From an uncultured Pelagibacteraceae bacterium (GTDB taxonomy: Bacteria > Pseudomonadota > Alphaproteobacteria > Pelagibacterales > Pelagibacteraceae): a stretch of 36,927 bases of DNA. The stretch is taken from assembly GCA_902622655.1 (NCBI GenBank), contig CACNQY010000012.1, positions 1 through 36,927 of the forward strand, read 5' to 3'. Position numbers and translations under genes: made by a program. The notes beneath the pieces were generated by a model, which saw only the letters and a program-made list of their open reading frames with translations, was not told the origin of the DNA and did not search any database. Within the stretch, counting starts at the first letter, position 1. The number at the start of each line of letters is the position of its first letter. Shown here piece by piece: positions 1-13,040 of this stretch.

Positions 1-981
1 GGGACGTTTAGTCAAAGACATTCTGTGTTAAGAAATCAATTAGACAATTCTAGGTATATTCCACTTAATAATATTTCTAATAATCAAAAGCAATTTGAAG
101 TAGTAGATAGTTTTTTATCCGAGCTTGCAGTTTTAGGATTTGAATACGGTTACAGTCTTGTAGAGCCAAATACTCTTACTCTTTGGGAAGCACAATTTGG
201 TGATTTTGCGAACGGTGCTCAAGTAGTAATTGATCAATTTATTGCATCTGGAGAAAGAAAATGGAATAGAGCCTCTGGTATAGTAATGTTACTGCCTCAC
301 GGATATGAAGGACAAGGACCAGAGCACTCTTCAGCAAGACTAGAGAGATTTTTACAATTATGTTCTAACGATAATATGCAAGTAATGAATTGTACGACTC
401 CTGCAAATTATTTTCACGCCTTGAGAAGACAAATGCATAGAAGTTTTAGGAAGCCACTCATTATAATGACTCCAAAATCATTATTAAGAAATAAATATTG
501 TGTTTCAAATTTAGATGATTTTAACAAAAAAAATACTTTTCATAGGGTATTATGGGATCATGCAATTGATCCTAAGTCTAAAGGGTTTATTAAACTTAAA
601 GAAAGTTCTAAAATTAAAAAAGTAATTCTTTGTTCTGGAAAAGTATATTTTGACTTATTAGATTCGAGAGAAAAGCTTAAAAGAGATGATGTTGTGATGT
701 ATAGAATAGAACAATTATATCCATTTCCAGTAAAGGCTTTAATTAATGAATTAAAACCATACGCTAAAAATGCCGATTTTTTCTGGTGCCAAGAAGAACC
801 AAAAAATATGGGTGCTTGGTTTTCAGTTAGAGATTATATCCAATGGACATTAGACACTATAAAGGCTAGAAATAATAAGATTTCTTATATAGGAAGAAGC
901 CCAGACGCAACTCCTGCAACAGGATATGCCAAAAGGCATAATTCTCAACAACAAGAAATAATTAACGAGGTTTTTGATTAA
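1..981 (+). CDS. sucA: 2-oxoglutarate dehydrogenase E1 component, C-terminal part (5' end outside window)
   Basis: Frame is open from base 1 ([13 protein letters not shown]...). Transketolase-like C-terminus ([46 protein letters not shown]). Followed immediately by sucB. Confidence 0.95.
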   Translation, partial: GTFSQRHSVLRNQLDNSRYIPLNNISNNQKQFEVVDSFLSELAVLGFEYGYSLVEPNTLTLWEAQFGDFANGAQVVIDQFIASGERKWNRASGIVMLLPHGYEGQGPEHSSARLERFLQLCSNDNMQVMNCTTPANYFHALRRQMHRSFRKPLIIMTPKSLLRNKYCVSNLDDFNKKNTFHRVLWDHAIDPKSKGFIKLKESSKIKKVILCSGKVYFDLLDSREKLKRDDVVMYRIEQLYPFPVKALINELKPYAKNADFFWCQEEPKNMGAWFSVRDYIQWTLDTIKARNNKISYIGRSPDATPATGYAKRHNSQQQEIINEVFD

Positions 982-986
982 TTATA

Positions 987-2270
987 ATGAGTGAAAAAAT
1001 TATAGTCCCAGTACTTGGTGAAAGTATAACCGAAGCCACTGTTGCTAAATGGCTTAAAAATCCAGGAGATTCAGTTGAAGCAGATGAACCAATTGTGGAA
1101 CTTGAAACAGATAAAGTAAATTTAGAAGTACCATCGCCAATTTCGGGAGTATTAACTGAAATAAATTCACAAGATGGATCAGTTGTTGAGGTTGGAGCAC
1201 TATTAGGTTCTGTTTCTGAGGATGGTGTGACGGTAAAATCTGTTCCAAAAGTAAAAGATGAAACTGTTGTTAAAGAAAGCAATGTAATAAAATTAGATGC
1301 TAACAACAAAGAACCAAAAATATTTGATCAAAAAGAAGTTGTAGAGACTAAGCAAAAGCCGCTAGTTTTAACTGAGGAAGTAAAAGCAGAAGTTGCTCCT
1401 AAAATAGATAACAATAAATCTCTGTCTCCAGCAGTAAGAAAATTGGTTGTTGAAAATAACCTCGATATTAATTCAGTAAAAGGCTCAGGAAAAGATGGAA
1501 GAGTTTTAAAAGGAGACTTGCTAAGTTTAATGGGTGCTAATCCAAAACCATCTGAAAGAAAAATTCAATATGGTGAAGAAGAACGAATTAAAATGACTAG
1601 GTTGAGGCAAACTATTGCAAAAAGATTAAAGCAAGCCCAAGAGAACGCAGCTCTTTTAACTACTTTTAATGAAGTTGATATGAGCAGCGTAATGGAAATG
1701 AGAAAAGAAAATCAAGAGGATTTTCAATCTCGATATGGAATAAAATTAGGTTTTATGTCTTTCTTTGTAAAAGCATGCGTAGTTGCTTTGAAAAATTTCC
1801 CATCAGTAAATGCTGAGATAGATGGAGATGAGATTGTTTATAAAAACTATTACAATATAAGTTTTGCCGTTGGAACAGATAAAGGCTTAGTTGTTCCAGT
1901 TTTAAGAAATGCAGATGAGTTGTCTTTTGCAGATATAGAAAAGAATATTAAAGATATTTCAGAAAAAGCAAGAGATGGAAAATTAACCATTGAAGATCTC
2001 CAAGGAGGAACATTTACAATAAGTAATGGAGGTGTTTATGGGTCTATGCTTTCAACTCCAATACTTAATTTACCTCAATCCGGAGTGTTAGGTATGCATA
2101 ATATAGTGGAAAGACCCGTTGTTATAGATGGTGAAATCAAAATAAGACCAATTATGTATTTAGCATTATCATACGATCACAGAATTATTGATGGAAAAGA
2201 GTCTGTATCTTTCCTTAAAATTATCAAAGAAAACTTAGAAGAACCAAGAAGGTTATTTTTGGATATTTAA
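987..2270 (+). CDS. sucB: Dihydrolipoamide succinyltransferase, E2 of 2-oxoglutarate dehydrogenase
   Basis: Lipoyl domain ([12 protein letters not shown]), E3-binding domain ([14 protein letters not shown]), catalytic [11 protein letters not shown]. Confidence 0.96.
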   Translation: MSEKIIVPVLGESITEATVAKWLKNPGDSVEADEPIVELETDKVNLEVPSPISGVLTEINSQDGSVVEVGALLGSVSEDGVTVKSVPKVKDETVVKESNVIKLDANNKEPKIFDQKEVVETKQKPLVLTEEVKAEVAPKIDNNKSLSPAVRKLVVENNLDINSVKGSGKDGRVLKGDLLSLMGANPKPSERKIQYGEEERIKMTRLRQTIAKRLKQAQENAALLTTFNEVDMSSVMEMRKENQEDFQSRYGIKLGFMSFFVKACVVALKNFPSVNAEIDGDEIVYKNYYNISFAVGTDKGLVVPVLRNADELSFADIEKNIKDISEKARDGKLTIEDLQGGTFTISNGGVYGSMLSTPILNLPQSGVLGMHNIVERPVVIDGEIKIRPIMYLALSYDHRIIDGKESVSFLKIIKENLEEPRRLFLDI

Positions 2271-3671
2271 ATGTCAGAAAAATTTCAAGCTGTAGTTATT
2301 GGAGGTGGACCTGGTGGTTATGTGTGTGCGATCAGACTTGCACAATTAGGTTTAAAAACAGCCTGCATAGAGTCCAGAGGGTCTCTAGGGGGAACTTGTT
2401 TAAACATTGGCTGCATACCATCAAAAAGCTTACTCAATCTATCTGAAGAATTTCATAAAGTAAAAAGCTTAGCAAATAAAGGAATTGAAGTTGGCGAAGT
2501 AAAATTAAATTTAGATAAAATGATGAAGAGCAAAGATAAAGCTGTAACAGTTCTTACAAAAGGTGTTGAATTTCTTTTGAAAAAAAACAAAATTACTTAC
2601 TTCAAAGGACACGGAAGTTTTAAATCTAAAAATGAAATTTTAATAAATGATGATAAAAATAAAGAAACTATCATCCAAACAGAAAAAACAGTTATTGCTA
2701 CAGGATCAGTTCCAGTTTCATTACAAGGGATAGAAATAGATGAAAAAACAATTGTCTCATCAACAGGTGCATTAAAATTAGAAAAGGTACCTAAGAAAAT
2801 GTTAGTTGTAGGAGGAGGCTATATAGGATTAGAAATGGGATCTGTATGGTCAAGACTTGGAGCTGAGGTGGAAGTTGTTGAATTTTTAGATCATATTACA
2901 CCTGGAATGGATAAAGAAATCTCTTCAGAATTTATGAAAATTTTAAAAAAACAGGGAATGAAATTTAATATGCAAAATAAAGTTGAAACAATTAAAAAAG
3001 GTGCAACTGGTGCTTTAGTTTCAACGGTTGATAAAGATGGAAATAAAAATAATTTTGATTGTGATGTTGTTCTAATTTCTGTTGGTAGAAAGCCTAATAC
3101 AGATGGTTTAAATTTAGACAAGGTTGGTTTAGATCTTGATGAAAAGAAAAGAATTAAAACAGATAAAAATTTTAAAACTAACGTTGAAAATATCTATGCA
3201 ATAGGTGATGTAATCGCTGGTCCAATGCTTGCACATAAGGCAGAGGATGAAGGTATAGCAGTTGCTGAAAATATAGTTGGTCAATCTGGTCATGTAAATT
3301 ATGATACAATCCCAGGAGTAATTTATACAACACCAGAAGTTGCATCAATTGGTAAAACTGAAGAACAATTACAAGAATTAAATAAAAAATATAAAGTAGG
3401 AAAATTTTCGTTTATGGCTAATTCAAGAGCCAAGGCTATAGATGATGTAGAGGGTTTTGTTAAAATTTTAGCAGATGAACAAACTGATAAAGTACTAGGT
3501 GCACATATAATTGGACCCCATGCAGGAGAATTAATTGCAGAAATTGGTGTTGCAATGGAGTTTGGAGCAAGTGCAGAGGATATAGCTCGAACATGTCATG
3601 CACATCCAACGTTTTCTGAAGCAGTTAAAGAAGCCGCCTTATCAGTAGATAAAAGAGCAATACACTCTTAA
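2271..3671 (+). CDS. lpdA: Dihydrolipoamide dehydrogenase (E3)
   Basis: GGGPGGYVCAIRLAQLG, GGTCLNIGCIPSK redox disulfide motif, C-terminal HAHPTFSEA. Abuts sucB. Confidence 0.96.
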   Translation: MSEKFQAVVIGGGPGGYVCAIRLAQLGLKTACIESRGSLGGTCLNIGCIPSKSLLNLSEEFHKVKSLANKGIEVGEVKLNLDKMMKSKDKAVTVLTKGVEFLLKKNKITYFKGHGSFKSKNEILINDDKNKETIIQTEKTVIATGSVPVSLQGIEIDEKTIVSSTGALKLEKVPKKMLVVGGGYIGLEMGSVWSRLGAEVEVVEFLDHITPGMDKEISSEFMKILKKQGMKFNMQNKVETIKKGATGALVSTVDKDGNKNNFDCDVVLISVGRKPNTDGLNLDKVGLDLDEKKRIKTDKNFKTNVENIYAIGDVIAGPMLAHKAEDEGIAVAENIVGQSGHVNYDTIPGVIYTTPEVASIGKTEEQLQELNKKYKVGKFSFMANSRAKAIDDVEGFVKILADEQTDKVLGAHIIGPHAGELIAEIGVAMEFGASAEDIARTCHAHPTFSEAVKEAALSVDKRAIHS

Positions 3672-3693
3672 TTTTTTTTCATATTATAAAAAT

Positions 3694-5649
3694 ATGAAAT
3701 ATCCGATTCTTGTACCAAATATTTTTAATCATCCGTTTACTTATGAAAGTAATTTAAATCTTAAAGTTGGTGATTATGTGCTGGTACCTTTTGGAAAATC
3801 CAAAATTACTGGTGTTGTTTGGGACGAATTTGAAAAAAATAATAATAAAAACTTTAAGACTAAACATATAATAAAGAAATTAGAGGTTACTCCATTAAAA
3901 AAAAATACTATAAATTTTTTAAATTGGTTTGCAGAATACAATCTTATCCCAAAGGGTATGGCATTAAAGTTGGTACTCTTAAGCAGTAAGGCGATAGAGA
4001 ATAAAGAAACCCAACTTTATCAAATATTTGATAGCGAAATTAAACAAAACTTAATCAAGCTATCTAGTGATCAAAATAAATCTCTAAGAAAAATGAATGT
4101 TTCAAATAAAAAATTTAGAGTTCATGTTTTGCAAGGCACAACTGGATCAGGTAAAACTTTTGTTTATTTTGAAGCGTTAAAACCTTTGATTAAGAAAGGA
4201 TTTCAAGGATTAATTTTGTTGCCAGAAATTGGTCTAACCAGTCAGTTTGAGCAAAAATTTCAAGAATATTTTGGTTTTAAACCTGCAGTTTGGCACTCAG
4301 GTATTTCAAAAAAAAAGAAAGAATTAATTTGGAGCGGTGTTTCTAGCGGTAAAATAAAATTAACTATTGGCGCAAGGTCTTCATTGTTTTTACCATTCAA
4401 AAAATTAGGAATTATAATTGTTGACGAGGAACATGATCAATCATTTAAACAAGATGAAGGCATAACCTATAACGCTCGTGATATGGCAATTTCTAGGGCA
4501 TCTTTTGAAAATATTCCAATCAATTTGATTACTGCTGTCCCTTCAATAGAAACTTTTGAAAATATTAAAAAAGGTAAATATGAGGTTTCTAGATTAAATG
4601 AAAGATATCAAAAAGCAGCTTTACCTAATTATGAAATTATTAATTTAAATAATACAAAACTTGAAAAACAATCATGGCTACCAAATAAAATTATCGAAAA
4701 AGTAAATTTACATTTAGAAAAAAAAGATCAAGTTTTGTTTTTTTTGAACAGAAGAGGATTTTCGCCAAATGTTTTATGCAATAAGTGCTTTACAAGTTTT
4801 ACATGTCCAAATTGTAGTATTAATTTAGTTTATCATAAAAATAAAAATAACTTGTTATGTCATTATTGTGGGTACAAGTCTGATCTTAAAAGGAGTTGTA
4901 CAAAAGAAGGTAATTGTGAATTTATTTTTAGCGGCCCTGGTGTTGAGAGAATTTCAGAGGAGGTAAAAAGAAAATTCCCTGGAAAAAAAATAGAGATCTT
5001 TTCAAGTGACACAATGAATAAAAAAGATTCTAAAGAAAAAATAGATAAAATTATTAATAATGAAACGCATATTTTAGTTGGAACTCAATTAATTTCGAAA
5101 GGTTTTCATTTTCCAAGTTTAAATTGTATTGTAGTAGTTGATATCGATCTTTCATCTCAAGGACACGATTTAAGAGGTGCAGAAAAAAATTTACAGCTTT
5201 ACCATCAACTTTCAGGACGCGCGGGAAGAACTGGAAAACCAGCAACAGTATATTTTCAAACCTATGAAAATAATACCAAGATGATTTCAGAAATTACAAG
5301 TGAAAATCCTGATATTTTTTTAGATAAAGAGTTGGAGATAAGAAAAAAAAATAAACTACCTCCATTTCAAAGATTTATTTCTTTAATCTTAACTGGAGAT
5401 AATGAAATTAAATTAGAAAAAGAAGCTATTGATTTTAAAAATTTTATTGAAAATAAAATAGAAGGAAAAATTTTGGGCCCTGTGAATGCACCTTTGTTTA
5501 GATTAAAGAGAAAATTTAGAATAAGATTTTTAATAAGGGGTCCAAAATCTATGAAAATGCAGAAATCTTTAGCAAAAATTATGCCAAAATTTAAATTTTC
5601 TAATGGAATAAAACTTTCAGTTGATGTAGATCCAATAAACTTTAATTAA
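3694..5649 (+). CDS. priA: Primosomal protein N' (replication restart helicase PriA)
   Basis: Walker A GTTGSGKT, DEEH box, zinc-binding cysteines (CNKCFTSFTCPNCSINLVYHKNKNNLLCHYCG), GTQLISKGFHFP, LSGRAGR. Confidence 0.95.
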   Translation: MKYPILVPNIFNHPFTYESNLNLKVGDYVLVPFGKSKITGVVWDEFEKNNNKNFKTKHIIKKLEVTPLKKNTINFLNWFAEYNLIPKGMALKLVLLSSKAIENKETQLYQIFDSEIKQNLIKLSSDQNKSLRKMNVSNKKFRVHVLQGTTGSGKTFVYFEALKPLIKKGFQGLILLPEIGLTSQFEQKFQEYFGFKPAVWHSGISKKKKELIWSGVSSGKIKLTIGARSSLFLPFKKLGIIIVDEEHDQSFKQDEGITYNARDMAISRASFENIPINLITAVPSIETFENIKKGKYEVSRLNERYQKAALPNYEIINLNNTKLEKQSWLPNKIIEKVNLHLEKKDQVLFFLNRRGFSPNVLCNKCFTSFTCPNCSINLVYHKNKNNLLCHYCGYKSDLKRSCTKEGNCEFIFSGPGVERISEEVKRKFPGKKIEIFSSDTMNKKDSKEKIDKIINNETHILVGTQLISKGFHFPSLNCIVVVDIDLSSQGHDLRGAEKNLQLYHQLSGRAGRTGKPATVYFQTYENNTKMISEITSENPDIFLDKELEIRKKNKLPPFQRFISLILTGDNEIKLEKEAIDFKNFIENKIEGKILGPVNAPLFRLKRKFRIRFLIRGPKSMKMQKSLAKIMPKFKFSNGIKLSVDVDPINFN

Positions 5650-5684
5650 CCCCATAAAATTGGCGTTTTTTGTAAATCAGTCAC

Positions 5685-5713
5685 TTGAAGAGGTTAGGGT
5701 CATATGTTATTTA
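5685..5713 (+). promoter_or_regulatory. Candidate sigma70-type promoter for the atp operon
   Basis: TTGAAG (5685-5690), 17-nt spacer, TATTTA (5708-5713), in the 108-nt priA-atpH gap. Confidence 0.35.
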
Positions 5714-5757
5714 GGGCGTGATTTTTAAATAATCTTCAACAATTAATAGGAATAAAG

Positions 5758-6315
5758 TTGAGCAAAGACACTGGATTTTCAATTACTTCTGCCGAAAGGT
5801 ATTCCCTTGCGCTTTTTGAGCTGGCTGAAGAAAACAATTTATTAAGTCAGATAGAAGATCATTCTTCATCTGTATTAAGTTTACTAAATCAAAGTGAAGA
5901 TTTTTCTAGTTTGATTAAAAATCCAACTACCAACCAAGAAGATCTTTCAAAAGTTATAAATAAAATTGCAGAAAACAATAAATTTGAAAGTTTATTTAAA
6001 AATTTTCTAAATTTTTTAATTTTGAAAAGACGTTTCTTTTTTGTTGAGCGTATTCTTAAAAGTTTTATTGAAATTTGTTCAAGGAAAAGAGGTGAGCTTA
6101 AAGCAGAGCTAATGTCTGCAAAAGAATTAACAAATGATGAAATAACAAAAATAACGGAAGAGTTAACAAAAAATTTTAGCTCAAAAATAAAATTAAACTA
6201 CAAACATGACAAAAGTTTAATAGGGGGTTTGGTTGTACAAGTTGGAAGTACCATGGTCGATACCTCAATTAAAAATAAATTACAACAAATTGAAAATAGA
6301 ATGATAGAGGCATAA
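5758..6315 (+). CDS. atpH: F0F1 ATP synthase subunit delta (TTG start)
   Basis: Delta-family sequence, position just upstream of atpA, C-terminal SLIGGLVVQVGSTMVDTSIKNKLQQI. Start codon at 5758 is TTG. Confidence 0.92.
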   Translation: MSKDTGFSITSAERYSLALFELAEENNLLSQIEDHSSSVLSLLNQSEDFSSLIKNPTTNQEDLSKVINKIAENNKFESLFKNFLNFLILKRRFFFVERILKSFIEICSRKRGELKAELMSAKELTNDEITKITEELTKNFSSKIKLNYKHDKSLIGGLVVQVGSTMVDTSIKNKLQQIENRMIEA

Positions 6316-7851
6316 ATGGAAATAAATCCTTCAGAAGTTACAAAAATATTAAAAGAACAAATTAAAAATTTTGGTGATAAAGCAGAAGTTACAGAAGTTG
6401 GTCAAGTTTTATCAGTTGGAGACGGTATTGCTAGGATTTATGGTTTGGACAACGTTCAAGCTGGTGAAATGGTAGAGTTTGCAGATGGTTCTAAAGGTAT
6501 GGCTCTTAATTTAGAAAGTGAAAATGTCGGCGTAGTAATTTTTGGTGATGACAGAAATGTTAAAGAAGGTGACGTAGTAAAAAGAACAGGTAATATTGTT
6601 GATACTCCAGTTGGAAAAGAATTATTAGGAAGAGTAGTTGATGGTTTAGGAAATCCTATCGATGGTAAAGGACCATTAGACAAAAGTATTAAAAAAAGTA
6701 GGGTAGAAGTAAAGGCACCTGGAATCATTCCTCGACAATCAGTTAGCGAGCCGATGCAAACAGGCCTTAAATCAATTGATAGCTTAGTTCCAATTGGAAG
6801 AGGACAAAGAGAATTAATTATTGGAGACAGACAAACTGGCAAAACAGCTGTTGCCGTAGATGCAATTATTAATCAAAAAAAAATAAATGAGTCTGGTGAT
6901 GAAAAACAAAAACTTTATTGTATATATGTTGCAGTTGGACAAAAAAGATCAACAGTAAGACAAATTCAAAAAACATTAGAAGAAGCGGGTGCAATGGAGT
7001 ATACAACAATCGTCGCTGCTACAGCATCTGACTCAGCTCCGTTGCAGTTTTTAGCACCATATACAGGGTGTACTATGGGTGAATATTTCAGAGATAATGG
7101 AATGCATGCATTAATAATTTATGACGATTTGTCTAAACAAGCGGTTGCTTATAGACAAATGTCTTTATTGTTAAGAAGACCTCCAGGACGTGAAGCTTAT
7201 CCAGGAGATGTATTTTACCTTCATAGTAGATTGCTCGAAAGAGCAGCGAAATTAAGTGACGAACATGGTGGTGGCTCACTTACTGCACTTCCAATAATTG
7301 AAACACAAGGAGGAGATGTATCAGCATTTATTCCAACTAATGTTATCTCAATCACTGATGGTCAAATTTTTCTTGAGACAGAACTATTTAACCAAGGTAT
7401 AAGACCCGCAATCAACGTAGGTTTATCAGTATCTAGGGTTGGATCATCAGCTCAAACAAAAGCAATGAAAAAAGTTTCTGGTTCAATGAAATTGGAACTT
7501 GCACAATATAGAGAAATGGCAGCTTTTGCTCAATTTGGATCGGATCTTGATGCATCTACACAGCAACTTTTGAACAGAGGTTCAAAACTAACTGAACTTT
7601 TAAAACAAAAACAATATTCACCTATGACAGTTGCAGAACAAGTTATATCAGTATTCTGCGGAGTAAAAGGTTATCTCGATGATATCGATTTAAAAGATGT
7701 TGCTGAATTTGAGGGTAAAATTATTGAAAAATGTAAATCTGATAAGCCTGAAATTATAGAGTCAATTTTAAGTTTAGGAAAACTTGAGGAAGATAAAGAA
7801 AAATTACTTGTTGAGGTAATTACTCAATTAAAAGGAAATTTTAGATCTTAA
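6316..7851 (+). CDS. atpA: F0F1 ATP synthase subunit alpha
   Basis: [15 protein letters not shown] Walker [20 protein letters not shown]; 511 aa. Confidence 0.98.
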   Translation: MEINPSEVTKILKEQIKNFGDKAEVTEVGQVLSVGDGIARIYGLDNVQAGEMVEFADGSKGMALNLESENVGVVIFGDDRNVKEGDVVKRTGNIVDTPVGKELLGRVVDGLGNPIDGKGPLDKSIKKSRVEVKAPGIIPRQSVSEPMQTGLKSIDSLVPIGRGQRELIIGDRQTGKTAVAVDAIINQKKINESGDEKQKLYCIYVAVGQKRSTVRQIQKTLEEAGAMEYTTIVAATASDSAPLQFLAPYTGCTMGEYFRDNGMHALIIYDDLSKQAVAYRQMSLLLRRPPGREAYPGDVFYLHSRLLERAAKLSDEHGGGSLTALPIIETQGGDVSAFIPTNVISITDGQIFLETELFNQGIRPAINVGLSVSRVGSSAQTKAMKKVSGSMKLELAQYREMAAFAQFGSDLDASTQQLLNRGSKLTELLKQKQYSPMTVAEQVISVFCGVKGYLDDIDLKDVAEFEGKIIEKCKSDKPEIIESILSLGKLEEDKEKLLVEVITQLKGNFRS

Positions 7852-7857
7852 TAATAT

Positions 7858-10150
<2,293 letters not shown>

Positions 10151-10151
<1 letters not shown>

Positions 10152-10543
10152 TGAGTGAAGAGTTTAAAGTAGAAATCGTAAATCCTGAAAAATCTTTTTT
10201 AGTTAAAGAAGATGTTTCCGAAGTGGTTGTGCCTGCTTTTGAGGGAGAAATGGGAATTTTAAAAGATCATATTCCTATTATTTCTTTTCTAAAACCCGGG
10301 ATTATTAAAATTTCATCAAAATCAGGATATGAAAATTATTATGTCGAAGATGGGATTGTTGAGTTTAAAAATAATAATTTATCTATTTTAACTAGCACAA
10401 TTTTCAATGTTGCTGATATGGATAAGTCAAAGCAACAAGATTTGCTTAAGCAAGCAGAAGAGGAAGCGAATAAAACTGAGATTAACGATCAATCTAAATA
10501 TTTAGCAGATCAAAAAGTTGAAGTTTTAAAAACGCTTAATTAA
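10151..10543 (+). CDS. atpC: F0F1 ATP synthase subunit epsilon
   Basis: Epsilon N-terminal domain (VEIVNPEKSFLVKEDVSEVVVPAFEGEMGILKDHIPIIS). Start overlaps the atpD stop (TAATG). Confidence 0.95.
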
Positions 10544-11012
10544 TTAATTTTTTAACTTTTTCTTTAACTTCTTTATAAACGTGGTGTTTGAAATCAACCA
10601 CAAGTTCAGTAATTAAATCTAATTCTATCCATTTCCAATCTAAGAATTCTGGATTTTTCGTGTTAATGTTTATTTCATTATCATTACCGATAAATCTCAT
10701 TAAAAACCACTTTTGTTTCTGGCCTCTGTACTTACCTTTCCATATTATTCCCAATAATCTATTGGGGAGTTCATATGTGGTAGTTCCGTCTAGTTCTCTA
10801 ATAAGTTCAACACTTTTTATACTAGTTTCCTCCTTCAATTCTCTAAAGGCAGCTTTTAAAAAATCTTCACCATCATCAACTCCACCTTGAGGCATTTGCC
10901 AGAAATTTTTGGGATTATCTATTCTTCTTGCAACAAATACTTTATTTTCTTTATTTAATACTACAATCCCAACACCACTTCTCAGTGGTAAAGTGCTAAA
11001 GTTTTTATTCAT
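10536..11012 (-). CDS. rppH: Nudix hydrolase, RNA pyrophosphohydrolase type
   Basis: Nudix box GGVDDGEDFLKAAFRELKEETSI preceded by FWQMPQ, and an LPLRSGVGIVVLN N-terminus typical of RppH/(di)nucleoside polyphosphate hydrolases. Confidence 0.88.
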   Translation of the reverse strand: MNKNFSTLPLRSGVGIVVLNKENKVFVARRIDNPKNFWQMPQGGVDDGEDFLKAAFRELKEETSIKSVELIRELDGTTTYELPNRLLGIIWKGKYRGQKQKWFLMRFIGNDNEININTKNPEFLDWKWIELDLITELVVDFKHHVYKEVKEKVKKLIN

Positions 11013-11013
11013 T

Positions 11014-12153
11014 TTATCCGTTAAGTAGTTTTAAGGCGTAATTTAACTGATTATCTGTATCTGTTTTAATTCGAAAATCATCACCTTCTTCAATTATTTC
11101 TATATCTGGTCTTACACCAACTTCAGAAATAGATTTACCTGATGGAAGATAGTACTTTGCCACTGTTAGACGTATTGCACCTCTGTTTTTAAGGGGAATA
11201 ATTGATTGAACCGATCCTTTACCAAAACTATTTTCACCAAGAATAATTGCTCTTTTATGGTCTTTAAGTGCGCCAGCAACAATTTCTGAAGCTGAGGCTG
11301 AACCATAATTAATTAATACTAATAAAGTTTTTCCATCAGTAATGTCACCTTTTTTTGCAAACCATTTCCTGTTCTCAGATTTTGTTCTGCTTTTAGTTGA
11401 TACAATTTCGCCATTCTCTAAAAAAAAATCAGAAATTTTAATTGCTTGAGATAAAAGACCACCAGGATTATTTCTTAGATCTAAAATAAACGCATTTATT
11501 TTTTTGTCTTTTTTTAATTTTTTAATTTGTTTTTCTATTTGATCACTACTGTTGTCATTAAATGAGGTAAGTCTGAGATATCCAATATTTTCATCAAGTA
11601 CATCAGATTTAACAGATTGTACCTGAATAACTTCTCTCACAATTTGAAATGTTAGAGCTTTTTTCTCACCTCGACGTCTAACGGTTAATTCTATTCCTGA
11701 ACCTACAGGGCCTCTCATTAAATCTACAGCTTCACTTAAGGATTTGCCTTGAACTTGAATATTATCTATTTTAACTATGTAGTCTCCTGCTTTTAACCCA
11801 GCTTTAGATGCAGGAGTATCATCTATTGGAGATATTACTTTTACAACACCAGCCTCCATGCTAACCTCAATACCCAATCCTCCAAATTCGCCACTTGTCT
11901 CAGTTTGCATTTCTTCGAAAATTTTAGGAGACATATACGCAGAATATGGATCCAAAGATTGCAAAAGGCCATTTATTGCTGAGTCCATACTTTCAGACTG
12001 ATCAATCTCATCTACATATTCTTTATTTATTTTTTCAAGAACTTCTCCAAAGAGATCAATTTTTTTATAAATATCAATTTCAGCAGAGATTGCTAACTTA
12101 TTAAAATAAAAAATATGTAATAAAATTAAAATAAATAATTTAAGTTGTTTCAT
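11014..12153 (-). CDS. ctpA: S41 carboxy-terminal processing protease with PDZ domain; signal peptide
   Basis: PDZ domain (GLGIEVSMEAGVVKVISPIDDTPASKAGLKAGDYIVKID), catalytic NYGSASASEIVAGALKDHKRAIILGENSFGKGSVQ. The track start is at 12189, but M13 (12153) opens a signal peptide and gives a 4-nt ATGA overlap with rsfS. Confidence 0.92.
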   Translation of the reverse strand: MKQLKLFILILLHIFYFNKLAISAEIDIYKKIDLFGEVLEKINKEYVDEIDQSESMDSAINGLLQSLDPYSAYMSPKIFEEMQTETSGEFGGLGIEVSMEAGVVKVISPIDDTPASKAGLKAGDYIVKIDNIQVQGKSLSEAVDLMRGPVGSGIELTVRRRGEKKALTFQIVREVIQVQSVKSDVLDENIGYLRLTSFNDNSSDQIEKQIKKLKKDKKINAFILDLRNNPGGLLSQAIKISDFFLENGEIVSTKSRTKSENRKWFAKKGDITDGKTLLVLINYGSASASEIVAGALKDHKRAIILGENSFGKGSVQSIIPLKNRGAIRLTVAKYYLPSGKSISEVGVRPDIEIIEEGDDFRIKTDTDNQLNYALKLLNG

Positions 12154-12500
12154 ATAATAACTTTTTCTTTTGGTATTAGTTCTGACCAAATTTTTTCTAG
12201 TTCATAAAACTTTCTTTTTTCTGGATGAAAAATATGAACAATTAGGTCAATTCCATCAACGAGTTTCCATTCGCTACTTTCTTTTCCTTCAATTTTAGAA
12301 TTTTTAAGTCCATTTTTTTTTAATTTTTCTAGGACCTGTTCAGATAAAGATTGTATATGTCTTGATGATGTACCACTTGCAATAATCATATAATCCGCAA
12401 TAGAACTTTTGTCTTTTAGATCAATAGTGACAATGTCCTCTGCTTTATTAATATCTAATGTATTGATTATAATTTTTTTTAGGTCTGAAATATTTTCCAT
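12150..12500 (-). CDS. rsfS: Ribosome silencing factor RsfS
   Basis: DUF143/RsfS family pattern (IDLKDKSSIADYMIIASGTSSRHIQSLSEQVLEKLK ... EWKLVDGIDLIVHIF); lies between nadD and ctpA. Confidence 0.93.
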   Translation of the reverse strand: MENISDLKKIIINTLDINKAEDIVTIDLKDKSSIADYMIIASGTSSRHIQSLSEQVLEKLKKNGLKNSKIEGKESSEWKLVDGIDLIVHIFHPEKRKFYELEKIWSELIPKEKVII

Positions 12501-12517
12501 TAATTTTTTTTAGATTA

Positions 12518-13039
12518 TCAAATTTTTCTTAATTGAGAAGATGAAATGTTGACTTTATTAAATTCAATAAATTCAAGTGAACTTTTGTTAAGTTCCTTAA
12601 ATGTCTTTGATTTTAATGAGCTTTTTTTATAACCGTGTCTGTCAAAGACCAAAATATTACATTTTTGTGAAATTAATTTAGATTTATGCCATTTATGAAA
12701 ATTAATAAGGTTGTCAGCGCCCATTAAAAAATAAATTTCAATGCTTTTATTTTTTTTTAAGTGATTGATTAAATTTATAGTTTTATTTGATTTAATAATT
12801 TTTTCATAAAATTTAACCTTAATAAATGAATTTTTACCAATTATTTTTTTACAATATTTAATTCTGTCAGTAACAGATGTTTTGCTAACTATTTTAAATG
12901 GATTTTTTTTTGTAATTGCCCAAATAATTTTTTTAAGTTGGAACCTTTTTTTTGCTTCTTTAGAAATTACCAAATGTCCTTTATGAGCAGGATCAAATGA
13001 TCCACCTAATACACCAATTTTTATTTTTTTATTATCCAA
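12518..13039 (-). CDS. nadD: Nicotinate-nucleotide adenylyltransferase
   Basis: GVLGGSFDPAHKGHL nucleotidyltransferase motif, FLMGADNLINFHKW, C-terminal ISSSQLRK. Confidence 0.92.
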   Translation of the reverse strand: MDNKKIKIGVLGGSFDPAHKGHLVISKEAKKRFQLKKIIWAITKKNPFKIVSKTSVTDRIKYCKKIIGKNSFIKVKFYEKIIKSNKTINLINHLKKNKSIEIYFLMGADNLINFHKWHKSKLISQKCNILVFDRHGYKKSSLKSKTFKELNKSSLEFIEFNKVNISSSQLRKI

Positions 13040-13040
13040 T

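Noticed and set aside
962-1309. Antisense ORF of 115 aa opposite sucB
   Set aside because: Low-complexity S/T-rich translation antisense to a well-supported CDS; no recognisable domain.
6456-6842. Antisense ORF of 128 aa opposite atpA
   Set aside because: Fully inside atpA on the other strand with no domain; a shadow ORF of conserved coding sequence.
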